This document shows, piece by piece, positions 44,959 to 55,244 of a stretch of 64,000 nt of DNA. Position numbers and translations under genes: made by a program. Origin of the DNA: Adiantum capillus-veneris (lineage: Eukaryota; Streptophyta; Polypodiopsida; Polypodiales; Pteridaceae); NCBI GenBank assembly GCA_014529385.2, contig CM043963.1, positions 79,730,912 to 79,794,911 on the forward strand, given 5' to 3'. The notes below the pieces were generated by a model. It was not told the origin of the DNA, did no database searches, and saw only the letters and a program-made list of their open reading frames with translations. Position 1 is the first letter of the stretch. Each line of letters starts with the position of its first letter.

Positions 44959-47900
44959 TCAATTCACAAAGGGGATTAAGCCCAAAGCTTTGCGGAAAGC
45001 TTTGAACTTCTCATGAGACAATGCCTTTTGTGAAAAGATTAGCACATAAGCCAAGCTAATCTCTCCTGCTGAGAGCCTCTCCCTGACATAATGATAATGC
45101 ACCTCAATGTGCTTTGTGCGAGCATAAAAAATTGGGTTCCTCGCAAATGCCAATGCACTCTGATTGTCAGTGTAGATGATGTTGGCAGTGTCTTGTCCAG
45201 CACCCATATCAACCATAAGGCGTCTGAGCCACACACACTCAACCGTAGCTTTGAAGTCTACCCTATACTCAACCTCACAACTAAAAGTGGCCACAGTAGG
45301 TTGCTTCTTGCTCAACCATGATATGCATGAACTATCGAGCATGAAACAAAAACCACTCGTGGACACTCGCGTGTCAAAACAACCAGCCCAATTTGAGTCC
45401 AAAAAACCATGTAAAGCTGGCTGCAATGATCCCTCCTTGGGATAAAACAACCCAAGATGTAAAGTGCCACTCAAGTAGAAAAAGATTCGCTTAACAACCT
45501 GCCAATGTTTAGACCCTAGGCTATGCATAAATATGATGACGGGTGAGATTGCAAACTAAATATTTGGCCTCGTATTGCATACATAAATAAGGCATCCAAC
45601 ATTAGTTTGGTAAAGAGTGACATTGGCAGGATCACCAACATCATAAAGACTCAACTTTAAACCTGTTTCCATGAGAGTGGAAATAGGCTTGCAGTCCTCA
45701 AGTCCAAACTTACATAGCAATGTCTCTATGTAGCTTGTCTGACACAAGGCAATATCACCATCACACTGCTTAAATTGTATACCCAAGTAATGGTGCAACA
45801 GCCCCAAATCTTTCATCTTGAAAGTAGCATTCAAATCAGCCGTAAATTCAGCAATATGTCTCTCATTCGGTCCAATGATCAACAAATCATCCACATAGAG
45901 AACCACAATGAGAAGTACATCACCCTCACACTTTACATACAAAGTGCTTTTTGTTGGACTTTTATAAAAGCCTCGTTAACCAAATGAGTGTTAGCTTTCT
46001 CATACCAAGCACGAGGATATTTCTTTAATCCATACAAAGATTTCTAACATTTGCACACTTTATCTTCCTATCCTTTAATGACAAAACCGCGAGGCAAACT
46101 TCCTCAAATATATCACCATTCAAGAAAGCAGTAACAATATCTAATTGATGTACATCCCATAAAAAATGAGCTACCAATGCACATGAAAAATGCACAGTAG
46201 TCATACGACAAGTGGGAGCAAAAGTCTCTTCATAATTTATGCCTTTCTGTTGTGCATAACCTTTTAGAACAAGTCGAGCCTTATAGTGATCAATCTCACC
46301 ATCCAACTTATGTTTCAACTTGTAAACCCATTTTGTACGAATGGCCTTTTTGCTAGGAGGTAAATCACATAAAGTCCATGTGTCATTTTCTATAAGTGCA
46401 TTATATTCTAATTCTATGACAACCATCCAATTTTCTGAATCATGTGCTTCATCAAAAGGTAGAGGTTCCTCTACATCACATAAGCTAGAAACAATCGAAC
46501 AATCTGATGCATAAGATGCATGGAGAGAACATGAACAAGTACGACTAGACAAAGGTGCATCCAATTTAATATCACACAAAGTATGCACTAGTCATTTTGG
46601 CATACCTCTAGCTTGCTCATTCTCAACCCTTTCCACATCAAGTCTGTAACATTTTCAAAGCCCCCTGGCTATACATTTGCCTCATTGGAATTTACATTCA
46701 AACTTCCACCACTGAAAAGAGGCGAGCTGACATTATTGTCTTTAGTACATGACAACAAGGTCTGAACAAAATCTTCCACAAACACAATGTCTCATGACAC
46801 CAAGATAAGTTTTGTTTGTGGATGGTACAACCTATAACCTTTGTTCTCAAATTGTAATAACCAGCAAAAATGTGTTTCACAGCCTTATCATCCAATTTTC
46901 TACGCTGCGTTTGTGGCACCAAACCATAAACCAAACAACCAAAAACAGGCATGTGATCAATAGATGGCTTTCTATCATGCCATGCTTCATAAGGAGTCAT
47001 AGACTGCAAAGATTTCGTAGGACATATGTTAAGTGCATAAGTGGCACACATGATAGCCTCCAACCAAAACAAATGTGGCAAAGCTTGACTTTTGACCATA
47101 TATAGTGCCATTTTTGTAAGCGACCTATTTTTTCTTTCAGCAACACCATTTTGTTGAGGTGTATACGGCATTGTGTACATTGGAGTTTTTTTTTTCCACC
47201 ATCAGCGCGGGGAAGGTAGTAGGGAGAAACTATACACATATCATGTATTTACAACTGTACATTGTTGTATATTACACCCTCGAGGGACAACCGTGGGAAC
47301 CACCCCCCCAATAGGGAAGGAGAATATACCCAAGCGAACGCAACCCGTGAACCTCGATCCCTCAACCTTGGGGTTACATTACAAAGGTCTCACCAACTAA
47401 GTTACGCTTCTTGGGTGTTTTAAACCAGGACTAGCTAGAAATGCATTAAATTCATGAGACATATTCTTCCTTCCCCAATTTGAAAGGAGGGTGTCCATAG
47501 TACATTTAGGGACATTTTTAGCCATAGCCAAAAATTGCTTGAAGCACATAAACACTTTGGACTTTGCTTTAAGCAGATATACCCATGCATGCCTGGAGTA
47601 ATCATCAGTGAAGGTCACGAAGTAAAGGTGATTGCCCCCAAGGACGGGGTTTGAATGGACCCACAAACATCACTATGCACAAGCTGCAGCCTGCATGTAA
47701 CCCTTACTGAACCATCCTTTGGAAACTTCAAACGCTGCATCTTACCCAAAATACAGTCTTCAGAAATGGCTTCACATGTGCTTCAAGAGGCGGCAAAGAA
47801 GCAACCATATCAGATTTCTGCAAATGCAGCAAACTTGCAAAATTCAGATGCTCAAAATGTGTATGCCAAAGTTTTGCATTTGAAACAACGTTTGAGTTCA

Positions 47901-48300
47901 CACTTGCATTTGCAAAATTATGTCCACACTTGTCATACAAAGTGAGCTTATACAACCCACGGCATAAAATGCGAGATGCAATAATTTCATCACCAAAATT
48001 GAGATCATGAACTGTATATTTGTCATCCACAAATTTGACAACAAGACCAAGTATAACAAGTGCAGATAAAGACAAGAGGTCCCTTTTTATCCTAGGTACA
48101 TAAAGTGCATCAACAAGTGTGAAAGAACTGCAATTCGCACAACACTCAACACAATCTTTTCAACTCCCTTGACCGGATAAAAGGCATTGTTGGCACAAGT
48201 GACTTAATTCCCATGAGGGACATCCTTGAGAGAGGTAAACAAGTCACGATGAGAGGTAATGTGCTTTGTAGCACTATTGCCAAAGTACCACACATAAGCA
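44959..48300 (-). pseudogene. Copia family 1 protease-integrase-reverse transcriptase-RNase H, minus-strand copy
   Basis: Reading right to left: a protease stub with the active site altered from DSG to GNS (about 48285-48260); pre-integrase and HHCC region (48075-47728, WHTHFEHLNF, with the second zinc Cys pair damaged); integrase core (47666-47397, TFTDDYSRHAWVY); a SINE; the rest of integrase (47180-46698, YTPQQNGVAERKNRS); RT start (46588-46025, DIVTAFLNGDIFEE); RT palm (45942-45556, LYVDDLLIIGPN); RNase H (45528-44959, DSNWAGCFDTRVSTSG). Many frameshifts. Confidence 0.85.
47190..47413 (-). mobile_element. tRNA-derived SINE inserted in Copia integrase
   Basis: About 224 bp with no match in the sister integrase genes, which read straight across this point. 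On the minus strand the 5' end holds a box A-like TAACTTAGTTGGTGAGACC and, about 40 bases on, a GAGGTTCACGGGTT box B-like stretch, the layout of an RNA polymerase III promoter. The 3' end is an A-run (47190-47195 region). Flanks GGAGTTTT (47182-47189) and GGTGTTTT (47414-47421) form an 8-bp target duplication with one mismatch. Confidence 0.72.
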
Positions 48301-48632
48301 TCTGCAGTAATCAACATACATGCATCAGAGGAGAAATGAAGCGGGACTAACGCGTGCTATATAGCGCAATCCAAAGAAGACTGTATGGGACCTGTTATGC
48401 AAAAAATGGCACTGACAAAAAATCTACACAAAATGACAAAATTGCATGCGCAATACTGCCTATAGTGGAAACAAAGGCCGAAATGAGCCCGAATAGAAAA
48501 TCTTAGCATACTGAGTTCTACAAGCTTGCCCAAAGTATTTTTTAACTTGTTGATGCTCACCAAACAAATTTGAGAAAGTGAGAAGGTGTGTGCTAGTGAT
48601 ACTGGTGACTAAGCCCGGGAGGATGCAACCTA

Positions 48633-48644
48633 CTCTGATACCAA
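48633..48644 (-). other. Primer binding site of the minus-strand Copia copy
   Basis: Reverse complement reads TGGTATCAGAGT; the last base differs from the usual C, a change shared with the array copy at 50138. Confidence 0.8.
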
Positions 48645-48645
48645 T

Positions 48646-48873
48646 TGTTGGAAATAAGGTTGCAAAAAAACACACATAGCTTGGAGAAGATGAAGAAACT
48701 TAAGGCATGCAACAGAGAGTATGTATTTCTTAGTGACATACGAAAGAGAAGATAGCCCTAGAGTGATGGGAGTATATATAATGCACGGGGGAAAAACCTC
48801 CTAGTGAGAAAAAAATTGCCCCGGCGGTCTTAAGTGTATTCATACACATCACTACCACATATGTATGGTAACA
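48646..48873 (-). repeat. 5' LTR of the minus-strand Copia copy
   Basis: 228 bp, ends match the family; primer site lies just inside. Confidence 0.9.
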
Positions 48874-48890
48874 AATATCCCCCCTAGGAG

Positions 48891-49908
48891 AAGATTGTTC
48901 TTGAAGAGCACAATCTTTGCATCTTGAGCACCTATCTAAGCCAATCCCTCTAGCAAGAATCTTGGCGTCGATCGGGAGAGCCCCCCATAGCATCTTCCAC
49001 AAGAATATCTTCTGGCCACAAAGGGTCCTATATGTTGCTTACCATGGTCTTCCATCTAGAATCTAGCCATTTCTTACTCCACAGTTTATTGAAGGGGCAA
49101 ACCATCAGTTTTGAACAATAGGTTGTAGTATATTTCCTTGGTTTTGGTAGTCTAGAGAAGTATCTATTCTTGGGCCACAATCAGGCTTTCCACTCAAATT
49201 CAGCCTCGCATATAGGCATCAAAACATTCATTAGCCCTACTATGAACCTTTTGATAAGAAATATTTCAGTTCCATTGAGGTAAAATTGGGAGGCCAATTG
49301 GTTTGCTTCTTTTCATTTCGCACTGATGTGGTCCAAGATTGGGCCAAATTTCTAAGTCCTTTGTTATTGATCTTTCTGGTAGTTTCTCTCCAAAATCTTT
49401 TGAGAGCCAAGGGGACCAGTGAGTTATGGAGTTTTGGAAATATGTAGCTACCTCCCCCCATTCTGTAGTCTTTGCTTCTCTAGTACATTTTTGTACCAGC
49501 TTGCCCATGGTGCCTCCTAACCTCAGGTTTGTCCATTGAGGGGCACAAAACAGTTTGTCGTGAGTCCCCAACTCCTTCCATGGGCCACCTTGAGAAGAGA
49601 GGTTCACCTTGTCAATCATGTCCCATGTCATAATAGCCCATGCCTGGTCCTATTTTATGATTGAGACCATAAATTTGGCACATTGAACCTCTGCATGAAT
49701 TGCAGGGTTAAGGATCCCCATACCACATGGATCCTTGGGTATGGAAAAAAAATTCCCATTTGGCCCACTGCCACCGTAGCAAATCTTTGGTGTTATTTTC
49801 CCACAAGAATCTTTTCACTAGTTTTAAGAATTCCTTTTAGTTGTATTTAGCTATTTTGAGTAGTGGACCACTGAAAGGCATGTATGGGATCTTGAATGAA
49901 TTAATCAC
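48891..49908 (-). mobile_element. LINE copy D, middle piece
   Basis: Minus-strand frames 49631-49266 and 49461-49240 match the LINE region of copy B (ITHWSPWLSK). About 49000-48900 reads FLWKMLWGALPIDAKILARG followed by CSRCKDC, a zinc-binding segment. The right end, near 49850-49790, reads EFLKLVKRFLWE, the post-RT block. It is bounded by Copia sequence on both sides. Confidence 0.8.
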
Positions 49909-50135
49909 TGTTACCATATACATGTGGTAGTGATGTGTGTGAACACACTTAGGACCGTCGGGGCATTTTTCCCTCGCTAGGAGGTTTTTTCCCCGTGCAT
50001 TGTATATACTCCTATCACTCTAGGGCTATATCATCTTTCCATTGCACACTAAGTAATACACTCTTTGTTGTGTGCCTTGAGCTTCCTTCGTCTTCTCCAA
50101 GCTATGTGTGTTTTCTTGCAATCCTAATTACAACA
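49909..50135 (+). repeat. Array LTR 1
   Basis: 227 bp, TGTTACCATA...ACAACA, followed by a primer site TGGTATCAGAGT at 50138-50149. Confidence 0.9.
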
Positions 50136-50137
50136 AT

Positions 50138-50149
50138 TGGTATCAGAGT
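50138..50149 (+). other. Primer binding site of array unit 1
   Basis: TGGTATCAGAGT, with the same final T seen in the minus-strand copy. Confidence 0.8.
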
Positions 50150-50410
50150 AGGTTGCATCCTCCTGGGCTTATTTGCTAGCAGCTCCAACACACGCCTGCT
50201 CACTTTCTCTGATTTTTGTGAGCTTTGGCGAGCGTCCGTGGTCGAAAAATATTTTGGCTATTTTGTTATTCTGTGCAATAATTTTGTCATTGCCATTTTC
50301 TGCATAACACGTCCCTTACGGTCTTCAATGGTTTGTGCTATATACACGTGTTGTTCCCACTTTGTTTCTCCTCTATTTGGACAGTTTTCACATGACGTAC
50401 ATCATTTGCC

Positions 50411-53400
50411 ATGGCTGACAACAACACAACTGTGTTCAAGATGTTTGCTTCTGAGGATAGATTGGATGGGAACAATTACCTATGTGGGCTTATATGATGC
50501 AACATGTCCTTGTGTCAAAGGGTGTCTGGAATATTGTGCAGGGCATTGATGTATGTCGTGGTTCTGAGGATGTAGGCGATGTTGAGGATGCTACAGGTTT
50601 TGGTGGCAGTATTGATGCTGCCAGAGTTGTTTTGCCTATAGCTGAGCAAGCTCGTTGGGATGTGAAAGATGTGCAGGCTCATGCATTGATTGCATTGTTT
50701 GTGAAGCGCACCATTACTCCTCACATTAGTTCAACAAAAGTTGCAAAACATCCTTGGGATATTCTGACTAGTCTTTATGCAAGTCGCAATGAGGCAAAAA
50801 TTGGATTGCTGCGTAAAGAGCTGGAGTTGAAGATTATTCATGAGAAAGATGATATGGACACTTTCCTTGCTGGTGTCAAGGATATCAATGAGCAACTTAT
50901 TTTTGCAGGCAAAGTCATTTTTGACAGTTCCCTTGTGCAAACTGTTCTTGATGCTTTGCCAGATTCTTACCAAACTTTTGCTAGTACTTGGAGACTTATG
51001 ACCCAAGGAAATCAAGAAGACGTTGTCAAGTTTGATGCATTATGCGCATTGCTACTGCAAGAGTCACTTTCCACAAAAAAAAAGGACTAGACAATGGCAA
51101 TTGAACGTGCCTTTATTGCTGCTCAAAGAAAAAGGGGAACAACAATGTAGGTTCTTCTATGAGTGGTAAATCACCTGTTCCTAATGATTCTGCTGGCAAC
51201 AATTTGTTTAGGAATTCTGGTGAAAAGGGTAAAAAGAAGATGCACTGCCATTATTGCAAAGCTAATGATCAGTTGATCAAGCAGTGTCCACAATTGAAGG
51301 CAAAAGAGTTTAAGAAAAAAGAGGTTGGATCAACTACAGGGTCCAATACAAGTGCAATTATTGTGGAGTCGTCTGTGAAAGGATACTGTGATGCTAATGT
51401 AGATTCAAAGTGGGCTTTTAGGGCAAAGTGTACTTATGATCCTGTTGTCCATGATGCATGCATGTCAATTGTTGCAGATTCACATGTGTGGTATTTTGAT
51501 AGTTGTGCTACAAAGCACATTACCTCACATTGTGATTTGTTTACCTCTCTTGAGTCTATCCCTCATGGAAATTCAATCACTCATGCCAACAATGCCTCAT
51601 ATCTGGTTTAGGGAGTTGGAAAGATTGTGCTTATTGCTACAAATGGTAGGTATTTTACACTTGTTGACATATTGTATGTACTTGGGATCAAGAAGAATCT
51701 TTTGTCTATATCTGCACTTGCTAGAATTGGTCTTGTAGTCAAAATTTATGGATGCTAGATGTACATTACATGATCTCAATTTTGGTGATGAAATTGTCGC
51801 ATCTTGCATCTTATGGCATGGGCTGTATAAGCTCGCTTTGTATGACAAGTGTGGGTAGAATTTTGCAAATGGTGTTGTGGATTCTAAGGCTATTTCAGAT
51901 GCAAAACTTTGGCATGCGTGTTTTGGACATCTAAATTTTACCAGTTTGCTGCGTTTGCAAAAATCTGATATGGTTGCTTCTTTGCCACCTCTTGAAGCAC
52001 CTGTCAAACATGTTTGTGAAGGCTATATTTTGGGTAAGATGTAACATTCAAAGTTTCCAAAGGATGGTTCAAATAGGGCCACATGCAGGTTGTAGCTTGT
52101 GCATAATGATATTTGTGGACCTATGCAAACTCCATCTTGGGGCAAGTACCTTTACTTCATGACTTTCATTGATGACTACTCGAGGCATGCATGGGTGTAT
52201 CTACTTAAGGCAAAGTCCGAAGAATTTTTGTGCTTCAAGCAACTTCTGGCTATGGCTGAAAATGTCTTGAAATGTACTATGAGAACCCTCCATTTCGATC
52301 CAGGGGGGAGTATATGTCTCATGAATTTAGTGCATTTTTGGGGACTCGTGGAATAAAAAACCAATGTACAGTGCCGTATACACCTTGGAAAAATGGTATT
52401 GGTGAGAGGAAAAACAAGTTTCTTATGGAAATGGCATGATGTATGGTCAAAAGGCAAGCTTTACCACATTCATTTTGGCTTGAGGCCATTATGTGTGCCA
52501 TTTATGTACTTAACATGTGTCCTACAAAAGATTTGCAATCTATGACTCCTTATGAAGCATGGCCTGATTGAAAGCCTTCTATTGAGCACTTGCGTGTTTT
52601 TGGTTGTTTGGCATATGCTTTAGTGCCACAAACACAACACAAAAAATTGGATGATAAGGCTGTCAAATATATTTTTGTTGGTTATAGTGCTGAAAGCAAA
52701 GGTTACAGGTTGTATCATCCACAAACAAAGTGTATCTTGGTTTCACGGGATGTTGTGTTTATGGAAGATTTCAGCCCTTGATGTCATATACTAGAGACAA
52801 TAATGTAAGCTCACATGACATTTATGACACTTTGTTGCCTCTTTTCAGTGGTGGAAGTTTGAATGTAAATTCCAATGAGGCAAATGTACAACCTATGGGG
52901 ATTTTTGAAAATGTTACAAATCAGCCTATTACTGATGCACGTGTACATGATGTACTTGATGACAAAAGGGCTGAGAATTAGCAGGCTAGAGGTATGCCAA
53001 AATGGCTATTGCATACTTTACGTGACAGTAAATTGGATACACCTTTGTCTTGTCGTACTCTTTCAGGTTCTCACCATGCATCTTATGCATCATATTGTTA
53101 TGCTTTGGAAGTGTTAGTTTATGTGATGTTGAGGAACCTCTGTCTTTTGATGAAGCACAGTATTCAAAAAATTGGATGGCTGCCATGCAATCTGAATATG
53201 ATGCACTTATAGAAAATGCCACATGGACTTTATGTGATTTGCCTCTTGGAAAAAAGGCCATTGCTACAAAGTGGGTTTACAAGTTGAAATGCAAGCCGGA
53301 TGGTGAGATTGATCGCTATAAGGCTTGACTTGTTGCAAAGGGTTATACACAACAAAAAGGCATAGATTATGAAGAGACCTTTGCTCCCACTTGTCGCATG

Positions 53401-54690
53401 ACTATTGTGCATTTTCTATATGCATTAGCAGCTCATTTTGGTTGGGATGCACAATAGTTAGACATTGTTACTGCTTTCTTGTTTGGTGACATATTTGAGG
53501 AAGTTTAAATACAGCCTTGCAGATTTGTCATTAAAGGGCAGGAAGATAAAGTGTGCAAATGTAAGAAAGCTTTGTAATGCAGCCTCGCGGTTTTGTCATT
53601 AAAGGGCAGGAAGATAAAGTATGCAAATGTAAGAAATCTTTGTATGGTTTGAAGCAATCTCCTCGTGCTTGGTATGAGAAGGTTGACACTCAGTTGGTCA
53701 AATGAGGGTTTCGTAACAGTCCAATAGAAACCACATTGTATGTAATGCGTGAGGGTGATGTACTTCTCATTGTGGTTCTCTATATGGATGATTTGTTGAT
53801 CATTGGACCAAATGAGAGACATATTACTGAATTTAATGTTGATTTGAATGCTACTTTCAAGATGGAAGATTTGGAGTTGTTGCATCATTACTTGGGTATA
53901 CAGTTTAAGCAGTGTGTTGGTGGTATTGCCTTGTGTCAGACAAGTTACATAGAGACATTGCTATGTAAGTTTGGACTTGAGGATTGCAAACCTATTGCCA
54001 CTCCCATGGAAGCAGGTTTGAAATTGATTTTTCATGATGCTGGTGATCCTAATGATGTCACTCTTTACCAAACTGATATTGGTTGCCTTGTTTATGTATG
54101 CAACATGAGGCCAGACATTCAGTTTGCAGTCCCAGAGGTCATCAAATTTATGCATAGCACAGGGTCTAAGCATTGACAGGTTGTCGAGAGGATTTTTCAC
54201 TACTTGAGTGGCACTTTACATCTTTGCTTATTTTATCCCGAGGGGGAATAATTGTCGCCAGATTTACATGCTTTTTCAGAATCAGACCGGGTTGGTTGTT
54301 TTGACATGTGAGTGTCCACGAGCTGTTTTTGTTTCATGCTCGATAGTTCATGCATATCATGGTTGAGAAAGAAGAAACCTACTCTGGCCACTTCCAATTA
54401 TGAGGCTGGGTATATGGCAGTCTTCACAGCTACAGTTGAGTGTGTATGGCTCAAACGCCTTATGGTTGATTTGGGTGTTGGATAGGACACTACCAACACT
54501 ATCTACACTGACAGTCAAAGCATATTGGTGGTTGCGAGGAACCCAATTTTTCATGCTTGCACAAAGCACATTGAGGTGCATTACCACTATGTTAGGGAGA
54601 GGTTCTCAGCAGGAGTGATCAAGTTGGCCTATGTGCCAACACAGGACAACCTTGCAAATCTTTTCACAAAGGCATTATCTCGATAGAAGT
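50411..54690 (+). pseudogene. Copia family 1 gag-pol, array unit 1
   Basis: All domains are present in order but broken. Gag starts at 50411; a one-base loss near 50480 shifts it to the open frame 50482-51090 (ends in a premature TAG). Zinc knuckle CHYCKANDQLIKQC at about 51243. Protease active site reads DSC instead of DSG (51498). Stop at 51609. Integrase pieces 51900-52600 (FIDDYSRHAW), linker 52590-52981, RT start 53050-53330, a 68-bp tandem duplication at 53511-53645, RT palm 53736-54176 (LYMDDLLIIGPN, the YVDD box mutated to YMDD), RNase H to 54690 with several stops. The most decayed full-length copy in the window. Confidence 0.86.
53511..53645 (+). repeat. 68-bp tandem duplication inside array unit 1 reverse transcriptase
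   Basis: CAGCCT(T/C)GC...AAGAAA(G/T)CTTTGTA occurs twice, starting at 53512 and 53580. The first copy is preceded by TAA. Confidence 0.9.
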
Positions 54691-54814
54691 TAGAAGCTTT
54701 CCACAAAGCTTTGGACTTACTCCCTTTGTGGACTGATCATGTCCTCATGGCATGGCACTTCCCTATACCATATGTGCCAACTCTCGTTCACCGCGTCACT
54801 CCGCAGGGGGGATT

Positions 54815-55011
54815 TGTTGCCATATACATGTGGTAGTGATGTGTGTGAACACACTTAGGACTACTGTGGCATTTTTTCCCTCACTAGGAGGGTTTTTCCC
54901 TCGTGCATTGTATATATGCCTATCACTCTAGAGCTATATCATCTTTCCACTGCACACTAAGTAATACATTCTCTGTTGTGTGCCTTGAGCTTCCTTCGTC
55001 TTCTCCAAGCT
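54815..55011 (+). repeat. Array LTR 2 (shared, 3'-truncated)
   Basis: 197 bp, begins TGTTGCCATA. It stops at CTCCAAGCT; the last ~30 bp of LTR, the primer site and about 120 bp of leader present in copy 1 are missing, joined at AAGCT. Confidence 0.88.
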
Positions 55012-55244
55012 CGCAGAGCTTAATCTGCTCAGATTTTAGATTCAGGCTCATTTCGGCCTCCGTTTCCACTACAGCCAGGTTTGTGCAAGCAATTTCGTCA
55101 TTTTGTGCAGAATTTTTGTCAGTGCCAAATACTACATAACAAGTCCCATACAGTCCACTACGGGTTGTGCTCTATAGCACGTGCTGGTCTCACTCAGTTT
55201 CTCATCATCTCGGCCAGTTTTCACATCAAGTGCATGCATTTTCC

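Larger units (their letters stand above)
44635..48873 (-). mobile_element. Copia family 1, minus-strand copy lacking gag
   Basis: LTRs at 44635-44881 and 48646-48873, primer site at 48633-48644 (TGGTATCAGAGT). The flanks are AATCT and AATAT, a target duplication with one mismatch at best. The leader joins directly to a segment just upstream of protease at about 48325-48332, so all of gag, including the zinc knuckle, is gone. Integrase is interrupted by a SINE. Outside the right LTR, 17 bases resembling the family's polypurine tract remain (48874-48890). Confidence 0.9.
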
